Source of the DNA: Trichoplax adhaerens
Taxonomy: Eukaryota; Placozoa; Uniplacotomia; Trichoplacea; Trichoplacidae
Direction: 5' to 3'
NCBI RefSeq assembly: GCF_000150275.1
Contig: NW_002060953.1
Span: 612,934 to 667,004, forward strand
DNA length: 54,071 nucleotides
Below are positions 1-11,373 of the stretch, piece by piece. The position numbers and the translations under genes were made by a program. Numbering within the stretch: the first letter of the stretch is position 1; each line of letters opens with the position of its first letter. The notes below the pieces were generated by a model. The model was not told where the DNA came from, made no database searches, and saw only the letters and a program-made list of their open reading frames with translations.

Positions 1-194
1 TGTTGGCTATTCATTTTTATTTTTGCCTTGCATAGCAATCAGTCCAACTCATTTTTGGCCCTGATATCAAGCTGTTGCCGTTATCCTCCTAATCGATCAG
101 AATACCGTTTAGCTAATATTTTTCTCTCCTCTCTCCAAGCCCCTTTTCCTTTCTACCACTTGTCGCTTACTTTGTATTTTGAACGTAGTTGTAG
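1..194 (+). other. Left edge: probable intron end or upstream flank
   Basis: The stretch from about 120 to 190 is strongly pyrimidine-rich and ends in AG dinucleotides at 187-188 and 193-194, as expected of a 3' splice site. The frame used by the downstream exons has a TAG stop at 192-194, so that reading frame can only begin after it. I see no convincing coding exon further left. Any earlier exons of the gene would lie outside the window. Confidence 0.4.
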
Positions 195-1158
195 CCATTG
201 CTACGGTGTTTGTTATGGTCAATAAATGGTTTAAGGATGCCTTACGGGATCGATTCGATCAATCCAACAAGCAATAAGGATTCATTTTTTGCCAATCCAT
301 TCCAACAGCCGGCCACCATCGATCACGGGAACATGGATACAAGCGATGATTTAATGATGGCCATTCAGCAAGATGTAAGTCGATGCAAATGTGTTTTTCT
401 TTTTTGGGGGGGGGGGTTTCGCCATTTTCTCTCTCTCTCTTTCTTATTCCTTCATTTTCTTGAATTGTTCATCCTCTCCAAGTATATTGTTAACAAGGTG
501 AAGGTCAAGAAGAAACTCTCTCCTTGACCTTCTTCTTCTTCATACAATGATTAAGAAAACATCATGCCATGGATGGAGTGTATAGGACGCTTTTTCTCAT
601 CATGTATTGGATGCCATCATTTTCTCACTTTTTTCCCCCCTTCCTTTTATGGCCAGTTTCTTGTATAAAGAGAGAAAGTCTTTTGATCCATCTATTTCGA
701 TCTCCACCATTATTGATTGAATCTTGTTCTTCATATTATGTCGCTCTTGCAGGAAGCCCAATTTGAGCAATTAAAGCGAAAATTAGAAAGCGATAGAAAA
801 GATGTTGCCGATCAACTGGAAAAGGTAAGATTCGCCATCTAGAATAGATCTCTCTTTGCTTTCTTTATCCATCATTCTTTCCATTTCAAGCATGTCTATC
901 CTTTCTTCATCATTATCACGAGATCCTTTAACCTACTTTTCATCTATTTCATTTTATTGTTGTCATGGCTGTCATTTCTATTATCCATCGTCTACTTTCC
1001 CTGATGACCATTGGACAAAGTATGTTGTTATTTTTTTTCCCCCTCTCCATCGTTACAGTTAGCCTTGAATTTTTTGTTGGGGGGGATTTTAATCTTGCGA
1101 ATTCAAACAGCCGGTAGTACTACCTCCATCTCCGGCTAATCCTATCCTCATCGATTGA
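195..1158 (+). CDS. Unrecognised gene, C-terminal exons (NPF motif, coiled coil, Pro-rich tail)
   Basis: Three exons join in phase 0: 195 (or ATG at 237) to 374 with donor gtaagt, 753-824 with donor gtaaga, and 1111-1158 ending in TGA. Translated from 237 the product is 85 residues. It has an NPF motif near residues 20-22 (an EH-domain ligand in endocytic proteins), an acidic Met-rich patch, a charged heptad-like helix (EAQFEQLKRKLESDRKD) and a short tail, LPPSPANPILID. ATG 237 has A at -3, so it could be a true start. Equally, the first exon may begin at the AG ending at 194 and continue a longer protein from off the left edge. I do not recognise the family. The matching phases and consensus splice sites are the main support. 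A competing frame through 188-277 is described under findings. Confidence 0.5.
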
Positions 1159-1189
1159 TCGTATCCAAGCAGTTTCTAGATCGTTTTTC

Positions 1190-1195
1190 ATTAAA
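1190..1195 (+). terminator. Candidate polyadenylation signal ATTAAA
   Basis: The common variant ATTAAA lies 32 bases after the TGA at 1156-1158 of the unrecognised gene. The position is reasonable, but a hexamer this AT-rich is expected often by chance. Confidence 0.25.
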
Positions 1196-2931
1196 AAGTG
1201 TTTATCGATTTTACTTGTTGAAGAGCTTGAATCCACCGATCCAATTGGCGTGGAAACACTTGCATCTTGTTTTCAAAATAGCAGTCAAATTGATGTAGTT
1301 TTAGTCCATGGCAAATAGCTTGCACCTTTTCTCTCTTGATTGCCTCTAGCGTAAGACAATCACCGATAATCCTAATACAGCAACAGTCCATGTTTTCCCT
1401 TTTTAAACAGACGATTTTCAAAGGTATTTTTGCTTGCTGCTATAATACATGGTGATTGATCCATGCATGGATTGTTGTTGAGTGGTTGGAAAGATTGGCA
1501 TCGTTGTCAGGGATGGATATCGAGGACCATATTGCAATCAAGAAAGGACAATCTTGATGGAATAATATGGTTCTGGTAGTAGAGGCAAGAAATCTCTTTT
1601 CTTCCTCTTGTTATTTCCTTTTTGTATCGGCTTTATCGATCTTTTTTTCCCCCTATTCCTTGACGATCGATCCTAGGCAAGCTTAGAGAGTCTATCCAAT
1701 AGTTTATTTATTTCTTGTCGTCTCTCTACGTCCAAAGTAAATCAACCATCGGGCTCATTCGCTTAGCAAGTAACCTAACCTTGTCGATATCCAGGCAAGA
1801 TACTTGCAACGACGCTAGTTGTTAGTCATCAAAGTGCTTTGACAACTGCTTCCGTATTCCATTTTCTTGTGAACTCCTTCTTACTAAGCCCTTCCATCCT
1901 CCTGTAATGGTTGAATTTTTGTTGACAGCATGTCTGTAAAAATGATGCTATCGCCATGAGGAAGGAATCGCCTCCATGAACGCATATTCTTATTTGAATT
2001 CAATCTTGATATCATTGGATATAGAAGAATGCTGTCAAAGATGCATTTTGCACTCGTTTGCATTTCAATGGCGGTAGAATTTAGGTGCCTTCAAAGTGTT
2101 GCAATAGCTGGTTTAGTTTCTACTTTCATTTTAGCCTTGTTGGTTAGTTGATTCTAGTGGTGATGATGGGATAAGTTACGACATCTAGCCAGCAAAATTC
2201 TTTGAAGAACCGATCGGTATTTCGCGAATGCTTTCATTGCGATTTTATTCATACCTCAATGGATGATTTGCATTCAACAGCCATGACAATAATTGCAATT
2301 GCTTACCCCCTACCGGTATTCCAAAGGTTCTCCTTTGCATTTCTTATTGCCATCCGTAGGATAATTGCATTATTCAAAAGTGGGCAGAATAATTAAAAAG
2401 TATTTTCGGCTTCTCCCCATGGCGTGATATTATTCAAATTGAGTTTATATTCCATTTCCATTAGCTTTGCATGAGTTTTTATGACCGTCCATACAATCGA
2501 TCATGATACACCGCCAAAAATCCATCGAATAATTTCATTTTGCCTACCGCAATTTAGCGATGGCTTTGGTTGGGATTTTCTTTATTGCCCCTTGATGGAG
2601 AATTGCATGATTAAAATGAGGAAAAATAGTGAGAAAAGACTGTAGTTGCCATTGCTTTCATTGGCGGTGTTAGCATGGGTAGAATTTGCTTTAGATGATG
2701 TTTGCATTTGCAACTGCAAAGATCAATAGCTAATGACACTCAACAGTCCGTAGCCTAATTTGATTTGCTTACTGCTATTTTACGCTGGTTTTTATTTGGA
2801 TTTTCTTATTTGCCGTCAGTGGATACTTTGAAGATGAAAGCTACTAGAGTAGTTTGAAGCAATGTAGAGCCATTGCTTTAGTTTAGAGATTTATCCTTGG
2901 TGTAATGGATATCGTGATTGAATTGGATTGA
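1196..2931. other. Intergenic, old degenerate repeats
   Basis: I see no gene with splice support. The words 'gccat' and 'atggc' recur often. Decayed copies of a phrase like 'ggattttcttattgccgtc' occur at about 2573, 2798 and 2936, the last entering the clean 87-bp array that follows. An open 76-codon frame on the minus strand (1191-1421) is discussed under findings. Confidence 0.5.
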
Positions 2932-3266
2932 GTTTGAATTTTCTGATTGCCGTCGATGGATGATGATGCTGTTTGATCATCGTTTCAAACTGCTTCTATA
3001 GCCGTTTGAATTTTCTGATTGCCGTCGATGGATGATGATGCTGTTTGATCATCGTTTCAAACTGCTTCTTTAGCCATTCGTTCTATCCAAGTTTGAATTT
3101 TCTGATTGCCGTCGATAGATGATGATCCTGTTTGATCATCGTTTCAAACTGCTTCTTTAGCCATTCGTTCTATCCAAGTTTGAATTTTCTGATTGCCGTC
3201 GATAGATGATGATCATGCTTGATCATCGTTTCAAACTGCTTCTTTAGCCATTCGTTCTATCCAAGT
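2932..3266. repeat. Tandem repeat, 87-bp unit, four copies
   Basis: Units start at 2932, 3004, 3091 and 3178. The first is 72 bp because it lacks the segment 'ttagccattcgttctatccaa', and the others are 87 bp. Copies differ by only a few bases. Each contains nested dyads: GTTTGAA (3091-3097 in copy 3) pairs with TTCAAAC (3143-3149), and GATGATC (3121-3127) pairs with GATCATC (3134-3140). No coding frame runs through the array. Confidence 0.9.
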
Positions 3267-4010
3267 GCTAGCCTTGCCATCCTTCATGGCTAGGTGAAAA
3301 TAGCAAGCGACATTAAGGTTAGTCTAGATTCAATCGCTGTCGGCCATCCTAACTTGGGCTTAATTGGACGCTTAACATCACCTAATTGAATCACTGAAAC
3401 AGCTCTTGAGCCATGGGTGATAGTCTTGCTGATATCCATGGCGTTTATGGTTCCTCTTTTACCCGTTGCATTAGGAGATGATGGACCTATTTGGCCATGG
3501 CTTTACTTGGCAGTTCTGCCATGGCCGTCATCGATTGCTGCTTTAAGCTATGACAACTCAGAAGAATTGCAGCTTTCTTTTCAGCCATTGATTTTGAATG
3601 AGACAATCGTTCCAACTCTTGCTTATTGACAAATTTATGACTGTCCATTTTACTTTTAGATTGATTGATTTCTGTGATTGCCATTTCAACTATCTGGATT
3701 CTTTCTATCTGAGTTTTATCTCCATCTGCAAATCGCTATTTTTATTCTATCGTTGACTGAATACCATTCTTTCTAAACATGATCACGATATTACCGTCTC
3801 CATTAAACTGCTGATGGTCATTTATCTTGAACCTATCTTCATTTCTAGAGCCGTTACTTCCATTCTAACCTTCACTGATTTTACCTCTTTCCGATCATTC
3901 TACCAATATCGCTAGATTAAACTGTAAATAACTTTGTCTTGACTCTATCTTGGTTTCAACAACAGTTATTTGTGTTTTATCCTTGACCGATCTTTCTTCT
4001 TTCTAAACAT
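3267..4010. other. Intergenic, no gene seen
   Basis: Short open frames occur on both strands around 3417-3684, but none has splice sites or a recognisable domain. The base composition resembles the repeat-bearing DNA on either side. Confidence 0.4.
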
Positions 4011-4530
4011 TATCATCAAGGCTCTTTCCGATCAGCAATTTTATTAAACGATCAATTAGTCTACTTTGTGTTGAATTTATCTTAACCCATCTTGATCTCC
4101 CAAGCGTTCAGAATTGCTCAATTTATTTTAATTATTATCATTCTATCATGGACTGATCAAGGCTCTTTCCGATCAGCTTTTTTATTAGACTACTTTCTCT
4201 GGAATCTATCTTAACCCCATCTTGATCTCCCAAGCGTTCAGAATTGCTCAATTTATTTTAATTATTATCATTCTATCATGGACTGATCAAGGCTCTTTCC
4301 GATCAGCTTTTTTATTAGACTACTTTCTCTGGAATCTATCTTAACCCCATCTTGATCTCCCAAGCGTTCAGAATTGCTCAATTTATTTTAATTATTATCA
4401 TTCTATCATGGACTGATCAAGGCTCTTTCCGATCAGCTTTTTTATTAGACTATTTTCTCTGGAATCTATCTTAACCCCATCTTGATCTACCAGCCGATTC
4501 AGAATCGCTCAATTTGTTTTCATTATGTAT
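4011..4530. repeat. Tandem repeat, 130-bp unit, about four copies
   Basis: The marker 'ttctatcatg' recurs at 4141, 4271 and 4401, an exact 130-bp period. The two central copies (4141-4270 and 4271-4400) are nearly identical. The first (about 4011-4140) and last (4401 to about 4530) are diverged, as expected when unequal exchange homogenises the centre of an array. The unit carries 'tcaaggctctttccgatcag' and 'aagcgttcagaattgctcaa' and is not coding. Confidence 0.9.
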
Positions 4531-5179
4531 CATTTTTCTCATCATCATTCTACAATTTTCCGATATGGCAGACTAATTGAAACTATCCATGATTGTTTTT
4601 CTCCACTTGCAAATTGCAAATCATTCTATTCTCCCTCCAGCGATTTATTTCCTATTAGCTTGAGCTATTCTTATGCCCTACGGCCAAATCATTGGAGTTT
4701 GCCTTACAGGCTGTTTATTTTATGCTGGCTTCTATCATGGCCGATTTGGGTCAACGATAGAAGTTTTTCCTCTTGCCTGCCGATCTTATCCAATCCGATC
4801 CATTCGTTTACTGTCGTTCCATCTTGACCAACTTGTAGATTGTTGGTTTTAACCGACATAAATGAATTCATTAGCCAACGCTACAAATCAACGATCATCG
4901 TTGTTTGCCATAACTAGGCTGTTCAACACTTTTCTATTGACAAGATGTTTATTTTAGCCTGCTGGAGTTGCATGTTCATTTAGTTGTCACTTGATTCTTT
5001 TTTTATTTCCACGATATTGTATACGGATAGCATTAAACTCTGTTGTCATCCATGTTGTGGGACCTAGATCGCCTTGTACATCCTTTACCCTAGCCAGGTG
5101 AATTGATTTCAATTCATTCTCCTTGTAGTAATCGATTGGCAAATTGATTTTCATTTTTGGGTCGTATCGACATGATTTT
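4531..5179. other. Intergenic, no gene seen
   Basis: I find no supported gene or RNA. A 113-codon open frame on the minus strand (4987-5328) runs into the next repeat. It has no splice context or recognisable family, so I do not call it. Confidence 0.4.
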
Positions 5180-5459
5180 GCCTTTCCATATTCCCCTAGC
5201 ATGGGCCGTTGTAGTTTATCATTGAACAGCATGAAAATGCCCTTCATAACCACAAGACATGGAAAGCAAGGATCGAGAATGGAGTCCGATCCATCCATCC
5301 ATTTATAACATTCATAACCGCAAGACATGCAAAGTAAGCCTTTCCATGTTCTCCTAGCATGGCCGTTGTAGTTTATTATTGAACAGCTTGAAAATGCCCT
5401 TCATAACCACAAGACATGGAAAGCAAGGATCGAAAATAGAGTCTGATCCATGCATCCTT
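5180..5459. repeat. Direct duplication of about 122 bp, period about 157
   Basis: Copy 1 (about 5180-5303) and copy 2 (about 5338-5459) share 'cctttccat', 'cctagcatgg', 'gccgttgtagttta' and 'gaaaatgcccttcataacc' in the same order, with scattered substitutions. They are separated by about 34 bp that themselves echo the 'cataacc..caagacatg' part of the unit. Confidence 0.85.
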
Positions 5460-5921
5460 TTACCCCCTTGAGCTCCATTCTTTTTAGTTCTCTATTCCTG
5501 TCGACCATGTTTGTACTCAGCACAATTGAAAAGGATGTTTGTTGTCCATTGCCTATCGTCAAGTTGGAAGATGGATAGTTCTTTCTTTTATTCTACAATT
5601 AGCATGGATAAACTAATCTATTATTCATTTCATGTCCATTGCTTAGGAGTGATCCTCCTATCATCCATAGTCAATCAATAGCCAACAGCAATGATGACAT
5701 AATATCTCTTCTTTCTTTTATTCACCAATAGTACATGTCCGGTTCTGAAACGGCTAGCCTCCATAGTTTAAGGTAAGTTCAGACTTGAAGCAGTTTCTCT
5801 CTTTCTTTCTTTCTCTAGCGGGGGGTAAAATGGATACGATCAAGATGTTCATGTATAGATCTGATTGCATGTCAACATGGCAATAACAGCAACAAGAAGT
5901 ACTTTTATCTACTTTTACTAC

Positions 5922-6235
5922 TTATCTCGTGATCAAAACTAGTGTCATAAAACATTAACCGAGATGATATAAAGCTTGGTTTTTCTCTTAGGATAGTTGA
6001 ACAGTTAATATTACCGCCATTGCCTTCCTATCTCGTGATCAAAACTAGTGTCGTAAAACATTAACCGAGATGATAAATAAATATAGTATAAAATATAGTA
6101 TAAGTATATATAGTATAAATGGAAGATCACATAGGCAATATGCAGCTTGGTTTTTCTTTTCCAGTAGTTGAATACTACTGTTATCGTCTTCTTATATAGT
6201 GATCAAAGCTGATGTAGTAAAAGATGAAAAGAGTT
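5922..6235. repeat. Degenerate tandem repeat, about 106-bp period, three copies
   Basis: The phrase 'tatctcgtgatcaaaactagtgtc.taaaacattaaccgagatgat' occurs at about 5923 and again at about 6029. A diverged third copy occurs near 6190 ('tagtgatcaaagctgatgtagtaaaagatga'). Copies also share 'agcttggtttttctttt' and 'agtagttgaa'. An AT-rich 'tatagtataa' run interrupts the array at about 6080-6120. Confidence 0.75.
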
Positions 6236-7973
6236 AGTTGAGAATTAACATAGCATGGCTATAGTATCACCGAGAAAGAGCAGTGAATCATAGGAAAGCG
6301 CAAATATTGCCTACGATGATTAAAGCAAAAATTGACCGTAATCATTCTAGTTCTAGTTTAAATGAAATCATACTATCATGATGGAATAGTTGCCACATAA
6401 ATAGCGCTCCGTAATGCCAGCGTAAATTGCTTGTTATAATTGCTATGATTGAAATATCCATCTCTCATCATTTGCATTAAGTAATTCTAATGTTATCGTA
6501 TTTGGATCATGCAGTAGTTCAGAAGATTTATGGCTTAGGCAGCCATCCAATGCCAATATTGAAAACGAAGATTTTAGCGATTCCAATTCCAATGTTATTA
6601 TTGAATCATGCTTGTAAGTGGAATAAACTAATTTCAACATGGATTGCCGTTAATTCTGTAAATATAAGAGACGAGTAGGCTAGCTTTACGATCATTAATA
6701 TCAGAATCGCATTTGAACATGATAGTATCCGATAGTAATCAATTTCCCAAGACCACACAGTGATTTAAGTTTAATCCATGAGTAGCCTATCCTTTTTCAA
6801 TCCAGTATCCCAGTCAGTTCAATAATTTATCATAAACGGCCAATTAGAGTCGTAGTCAACGTAGATCATTTAGATCAATTCTAGGCGATAGTTTTAGCTA
6901 TCTACGTTGGATTCGTGGAATATATCGTATAATTACAATTCTCAATCGATGCTAAAAAGATTGCAAATAGCACTTTCGCGTCATTATCCTAAGACACGAT
7001 AGTTACAAGTCGTAAATCAATCGGCGTAGTTTGCTATAATTAATGATGAAGATTCTTGGTCTACAAAGTTGCAATATGTTTATCCAAAAGTATAAAAAGG
7101 CTTAATTTCTTTTCTCTAAATGTTATAGGAGAACACTTGAAGAGAAAGGCGTTGTTAACGAGTAAGTTGTCCTATCATCACATTTAGCTTACTATCAACA
7201 TGTCGACATGATCAAATGCTAAAAATGAAATACCTCAAGTGTGCTTACAGCAAGAAATTATAATTCAGCCATATTCAGAATTGAATAGTTTACCATATTG
7301 TAATCTTTTTTCACTTCTTAGCGTAAAATAGTTATTTTACTTATTCTCGTGCAATAAAGTGATGAGTTTTAATAACTTGTATACTTATTCATATTCTTCT
7401 GATATTTACCTTGACTACTACATTAAAATTAAGTTATGAGCATCTGTTATCATAGCATAGTCGTTAGTATTCGATTCTTAGCCACCCAATTTAATTTTCC
7501 TTTAGTAAGAAAATCAAAAGACAAAATTAAAATACCGCTAACTCAAAAGTGTTTCGTGCACATCATTCAACCTAATTTATTGGACTACTTTTAAGGAGAG
7601 CTAATTTACAATAATTATTTATAAACTCATTTTTTCAATATTTTACTTAATCTAGCGAGGGTTCCACGCCAAATCCTAACATTTATGCAAGTTTACCTAG
7701 TAGAAATAAACTTAACAATACTATCAAAAAGAATAAGTATGATAACGATGAACATGAAAGTGGATGGAATTTCGACATTATGACAGCACCATCTAGCGGT
7801 AAATAATGATACATGATGGTAAAGTATTGCAAGAATAAAATTCATTTCTTGACAGGAGATTCAATTTACTTTATCTAGCAATAAAATTAGTCTACACGCA
7901 TATTCATTATTGAAGTTGACTTATGTATGATGAAAATAATCAACTATCCTATCGTTTTTGCCTCGTTGTAGAT
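6236..7973 (+). other. 5' flank of the catenin gene, no gene seen
   Basis: AT-rich DNA without a supported coding exon. A pyrimidine-rich tract ending in AG at 7970-7971 lies three bases before the catenin ATG. A 5'-UTR intron ending here is therefore likely, with its first exon somewhere in this flank. I could not place that exon or a core promoter. Confidence 0.4.
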
Positions 7974-10900
7974 ATGAAAGGAGAAATAAATGATCGAAAA
8001 TTATCCAATGGAATCGATCATTATGATAAAATTGCATCTAGTCAATTATCCATGGAGCGATCACTCATTCGATCTTCCTATACATCTTTACCAAGATCTG
8101 GAATTAATTTAATCATACCTGAAGGAGAAAATAGTAAACGCCAGCCATCTTCTAGTCGTGATACAATTCCAACATTGACATCTCCTCGAAAGCAGAAACT
8201 ATCACTCACTGAAGGCTATTCTACGTTAGAACGACAACGCCAAGCTGCATCCAATTATGATTCCTCATCTGTCGATTATGAATCCTATCCTTCTCGTCGT
8301 TATTATCACAAGCAACAATCACAGCCACATCTACAACAACAACAACATGATTTTCATGAGAATGCAAACAATTCAACCAGCCCACAAGATATTCCATTAC
8401 AATCGCCATCTTATGAACCTTCTGCAATATCAGATCGATACATCACTTATAAATCCGATGGATTATTACCCGTTCAACGTAGCAATAGCACTTATAGCAA
8501 TGAAACAGAAGAAAATTTACCTAGTGGACCACCTAGTATCAAGCAAATGTCTCGATTAAATAGTGAACGATCCAGTAGCGAATATCAACGAATTAGTAAT
8601 TTTGCTTATGATTCGACATCAATTTCGTCGCGTGGCCAAAGTAAATATGCAAGAGGTGGCCGCTCTAAACGTTCAGCCAGTCAAGATGGATATGGTGAAG
8701 GAATACCTGATTATCATACCATGCCATGGACAGCATCTCGCGATAGCCGTAATTTCATGTATGATGTTAATCGTCGTCAATCAGATCAATATACTGATCA
8801 TGAACAACTTTCTATAGAGAGTCAAGGCCATATTATTTTAGTTTCTGATCGTAGTGCAAGTGGTAGGCGAAAAAATAGTACACGAAGTGGTGATGGTGGT
8901 ATTGGTAGCCATCCTACAGGAACCTATGGAAGAGAAGATAACTACTATGCTGCCACTATGCCTAATCGAGATCAACGTGGTAATAGACCACGAATACGTG
9001 GTGATGATCTATTCGACAGTAGTGGATATATTTCTGTTGCTCAGAGACCATCAAGGCAGCAATCGGTTAATGGCCGTATCTCCAGTGCAACGTCGAGTGT
9101 TCGATCGGTGGGTAGCTCACAAAAATATTCATTAACCATCGAAGATGCAGTCAATATGCTCAAGAGTGATAATTCAATCCATTCCATTAATGCTGCTGTT
9201 CATTTACAACATGCATGCTTTAATAATGATGGAGTGAAAGCAACAATTAAGCGATTAGGTGGTATTCTTCATTTAGTTCGTATGGTGGATAGCAAGAATG
9301 AAGAAATCCAATTAAGTGCCATTGCAACCTTGCGTAATTTAGCTTATGGTAAAGCCAATGATGAAAGCAAAGGTGCTATCCTTCGCCATAAAGGTATACC
9401 AGTTCTTGCTAATGTCTTGCGGCGAACCGGTTCACCCCATGTTCGTGAAGAAATTGTACGTCTATTGTGGAATCTATCAACATTAGAAGCTGCTAAAGAA
9501 CAATTGTTAAATTTAACCTTGGATGTATTAGCTAAATTAATCGAAGATCATTCAATATCAGCTGGTGAAGGCAGTTTATCCGATACTCAATGGCCAACCA
9601 TTTATGCCAATGCTACTGGTACATTACGCAATTTATCATCCAGTACCAATCTATCATCTCGACAGATGATGAGAAAATTAGATCATTTAATTAATGCTCT
9701 CATCACAGTCACTCATTTATCGGTACAACGTAAAGATTTCGATGGTAAATGTGTCGAAAATTCGGTCTGTATATTACGCAATTTGTCGTATAATTTAGAA
9801 GAAGAAGTTGATCATGGTCTTGATATCGCTGAAGGTTATAAAAAAATTAAGCTCAAAAAGAGATCGGTACTTGGTAAGATATTCAATGATCGTAAGACCA
9901 ATTTAGAAGCTAAAAGTGTCATCTTACCAGAAAATAATCGTAATATTAAAGGCATTGCTATTTTATGGCAAACAAGTACTATTGAAGATTATCTAGCTAT
10001 ATTACAGGAAGGTAGAAATACCGATACAATAGAAGCAGTTGTGGGTGCCATTCATAATTTAACCGCTTGCAATTGGAGATTTTCTGGTCATATTCGTTAT
10101 GTTGTTCGTCGTGAGAAAGGAATTTCAATTTTAAGGGATTTAATGCAATTTGAAGATGAAAAAGTATTTACAGCTGTAGTAACAGCATTGAATAACTTGG
10201 CTTTAGATGAGTTTAATAAAGATCTCATTGGCGATATTGCATTAAGCAAATTAATCGATAGAATTCTTGGCCGTAATAATCAATTCACTTTAACGGATAT
10301 CTCTTTATGTAGTCTTATCAAAGCATTATGCGTCTTAATGTATAAAAATAGCAAAAATGCCAATCGTTTAGTTGATAGTGGTATCTTGCCTCATTTAACA
10401 GTTTTATCTAGGAAGAATTCAGGGCGTGGTAGAGATGTGATTAAAGCTTCAAATAGTCTATTATTTACGTTATGGCAATATAAGCATATTCGTTCATCGA
10501 TTAAGAAAGCTAAATGGGATTTAAAAATAATGAAAACATCATTAAAAGAAGCTGCTGAAGTACCTGATGCAATTTATATTCGTGCTGCGGATATTCCTGA
10601 TGCAGAATCAGAAGAAGAAGTAAAAAATGGTGATGATCATACCATGACAAGATCAGGCAATGCTAATGTTGCCAATTATGCTACTGCAACATTAACTAAA
10701 AGATCAAAATTGCGTTCTGATGAATATCCCCACGAATCGATACCAGAAGATGAACGTAAGTCAATTCAAATTTGTTTATGATTGTTGTTGCCATCTGTCA
10801 ATCGAACTATTATGCTCATCTCCATATTCAATTAGTTATACCTATCTATTTCTATGCCTCTTATCGCTAAATTAGAACACAGTCTTGGTAGGATTACTAT

Positions 10901-11373
10901 AAAATCATGATATATTCGACATAAATGTAATAAATTTTAATGTGATATTATATCCTGTAGTTACATTGCAAAGAATACCATCAACCCAGGAAGAAATAGA
11001 AGGATCTGTTTTCTCCGGTAGAAAGAGAGCATCCAAATCCAGCGTATTAACCGATCCAAGTCAACAAGGCGTTGATCGCTTAGTGAGTGTTGGCTCTCAT
11101 GAACGTAATAGTCTCGGTGACAAAAAAAGTACTCATAGTTCTGATGGTGGAAAATCTCGCCATGCTAGTCGAGACTTTTCACAACATAGTGGTGTGAGAA
11201 CATCACGTAAAAGTTCCTCTAATAGCCAAAATGAAAATGTTATTTATCAACACAATGGTAGTACAACTTCAAGACAAAATAGTGATCAAGCTAAATCTAC
11301 ACCAAGGCATTCATTAAATTCCAAATCGAAAGTTTTAACCGACTATAATGATAACTATAATATGGATGAGTAA
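7974..11373 (+). CDS. CTNND: p120/delta-catenin family armadillo protein
   Basis: Two exons, 7974-10755 and 10961-11373, join in phase 1 (donor gtaagt, acceptor tgtag) to give 1,064 residues. Family members bind the cadherin juxtamembrane tail, stabilise cadherin at the cell surface and act on Rho GTPases. Residues 1-380 are low-complexity, rich in Ser, Arg and Tyr with a Gln run near 125. The armadillo repeats run from about 384 to 825, with typical lines such as AAVHLQHACFNND, IATLRNLAYG, IVRLLWNLSTLE and VCILRNLSYNLEEE. A basic loop inside the array (about 622-630, KKIKLKKRS) matches the p120 insert. The tail is Ser/Arg-rich and ends NYNMDE, so it lacks the PDZ ligand of ARVCF and delta-catenin. 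An upstream in-frame ATG at 7923 is less likely because a splice acceptor lies between it and 7974. Assignment to the family is firm; one-to-one orthology cannot be judged. Confidence 0.93.

Noticed and set aside
404-418. Poly-G run as a structural element (also 1081-1086 and 30278-30286)
   Set aside because: Isolated homopolymers in introns or spacers. They do not form the four G-runs needed for a G-quadruplex.
2932-3266. CRISPR-like array of regularly spaced repeats
   Set aside because: The units are contiguous 87-bp tandem copies with no unique spacers, in eukaryotic DNA.
3417-3684. Short open frames on both strands, one starting with a signal-peptide-like run
   Set aside because: No splice context or homology, and they overlap each other in repeat-like DNA, so chance is the simpler explanation.
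4987-5328. 113-codon minus-strand open frame
   Set aside because: Its first part lies in the 5180-5459 direct repeat, it has no recognisable family and no splice partners.
8221-9135. Open frames overlapping the catenin N-terminus in other frames
   Set aside because: They are rich in Ile, Met and His from frame-shifted Ser/Asn/Tyr codons and end at random. The armadillo frame is the real one.
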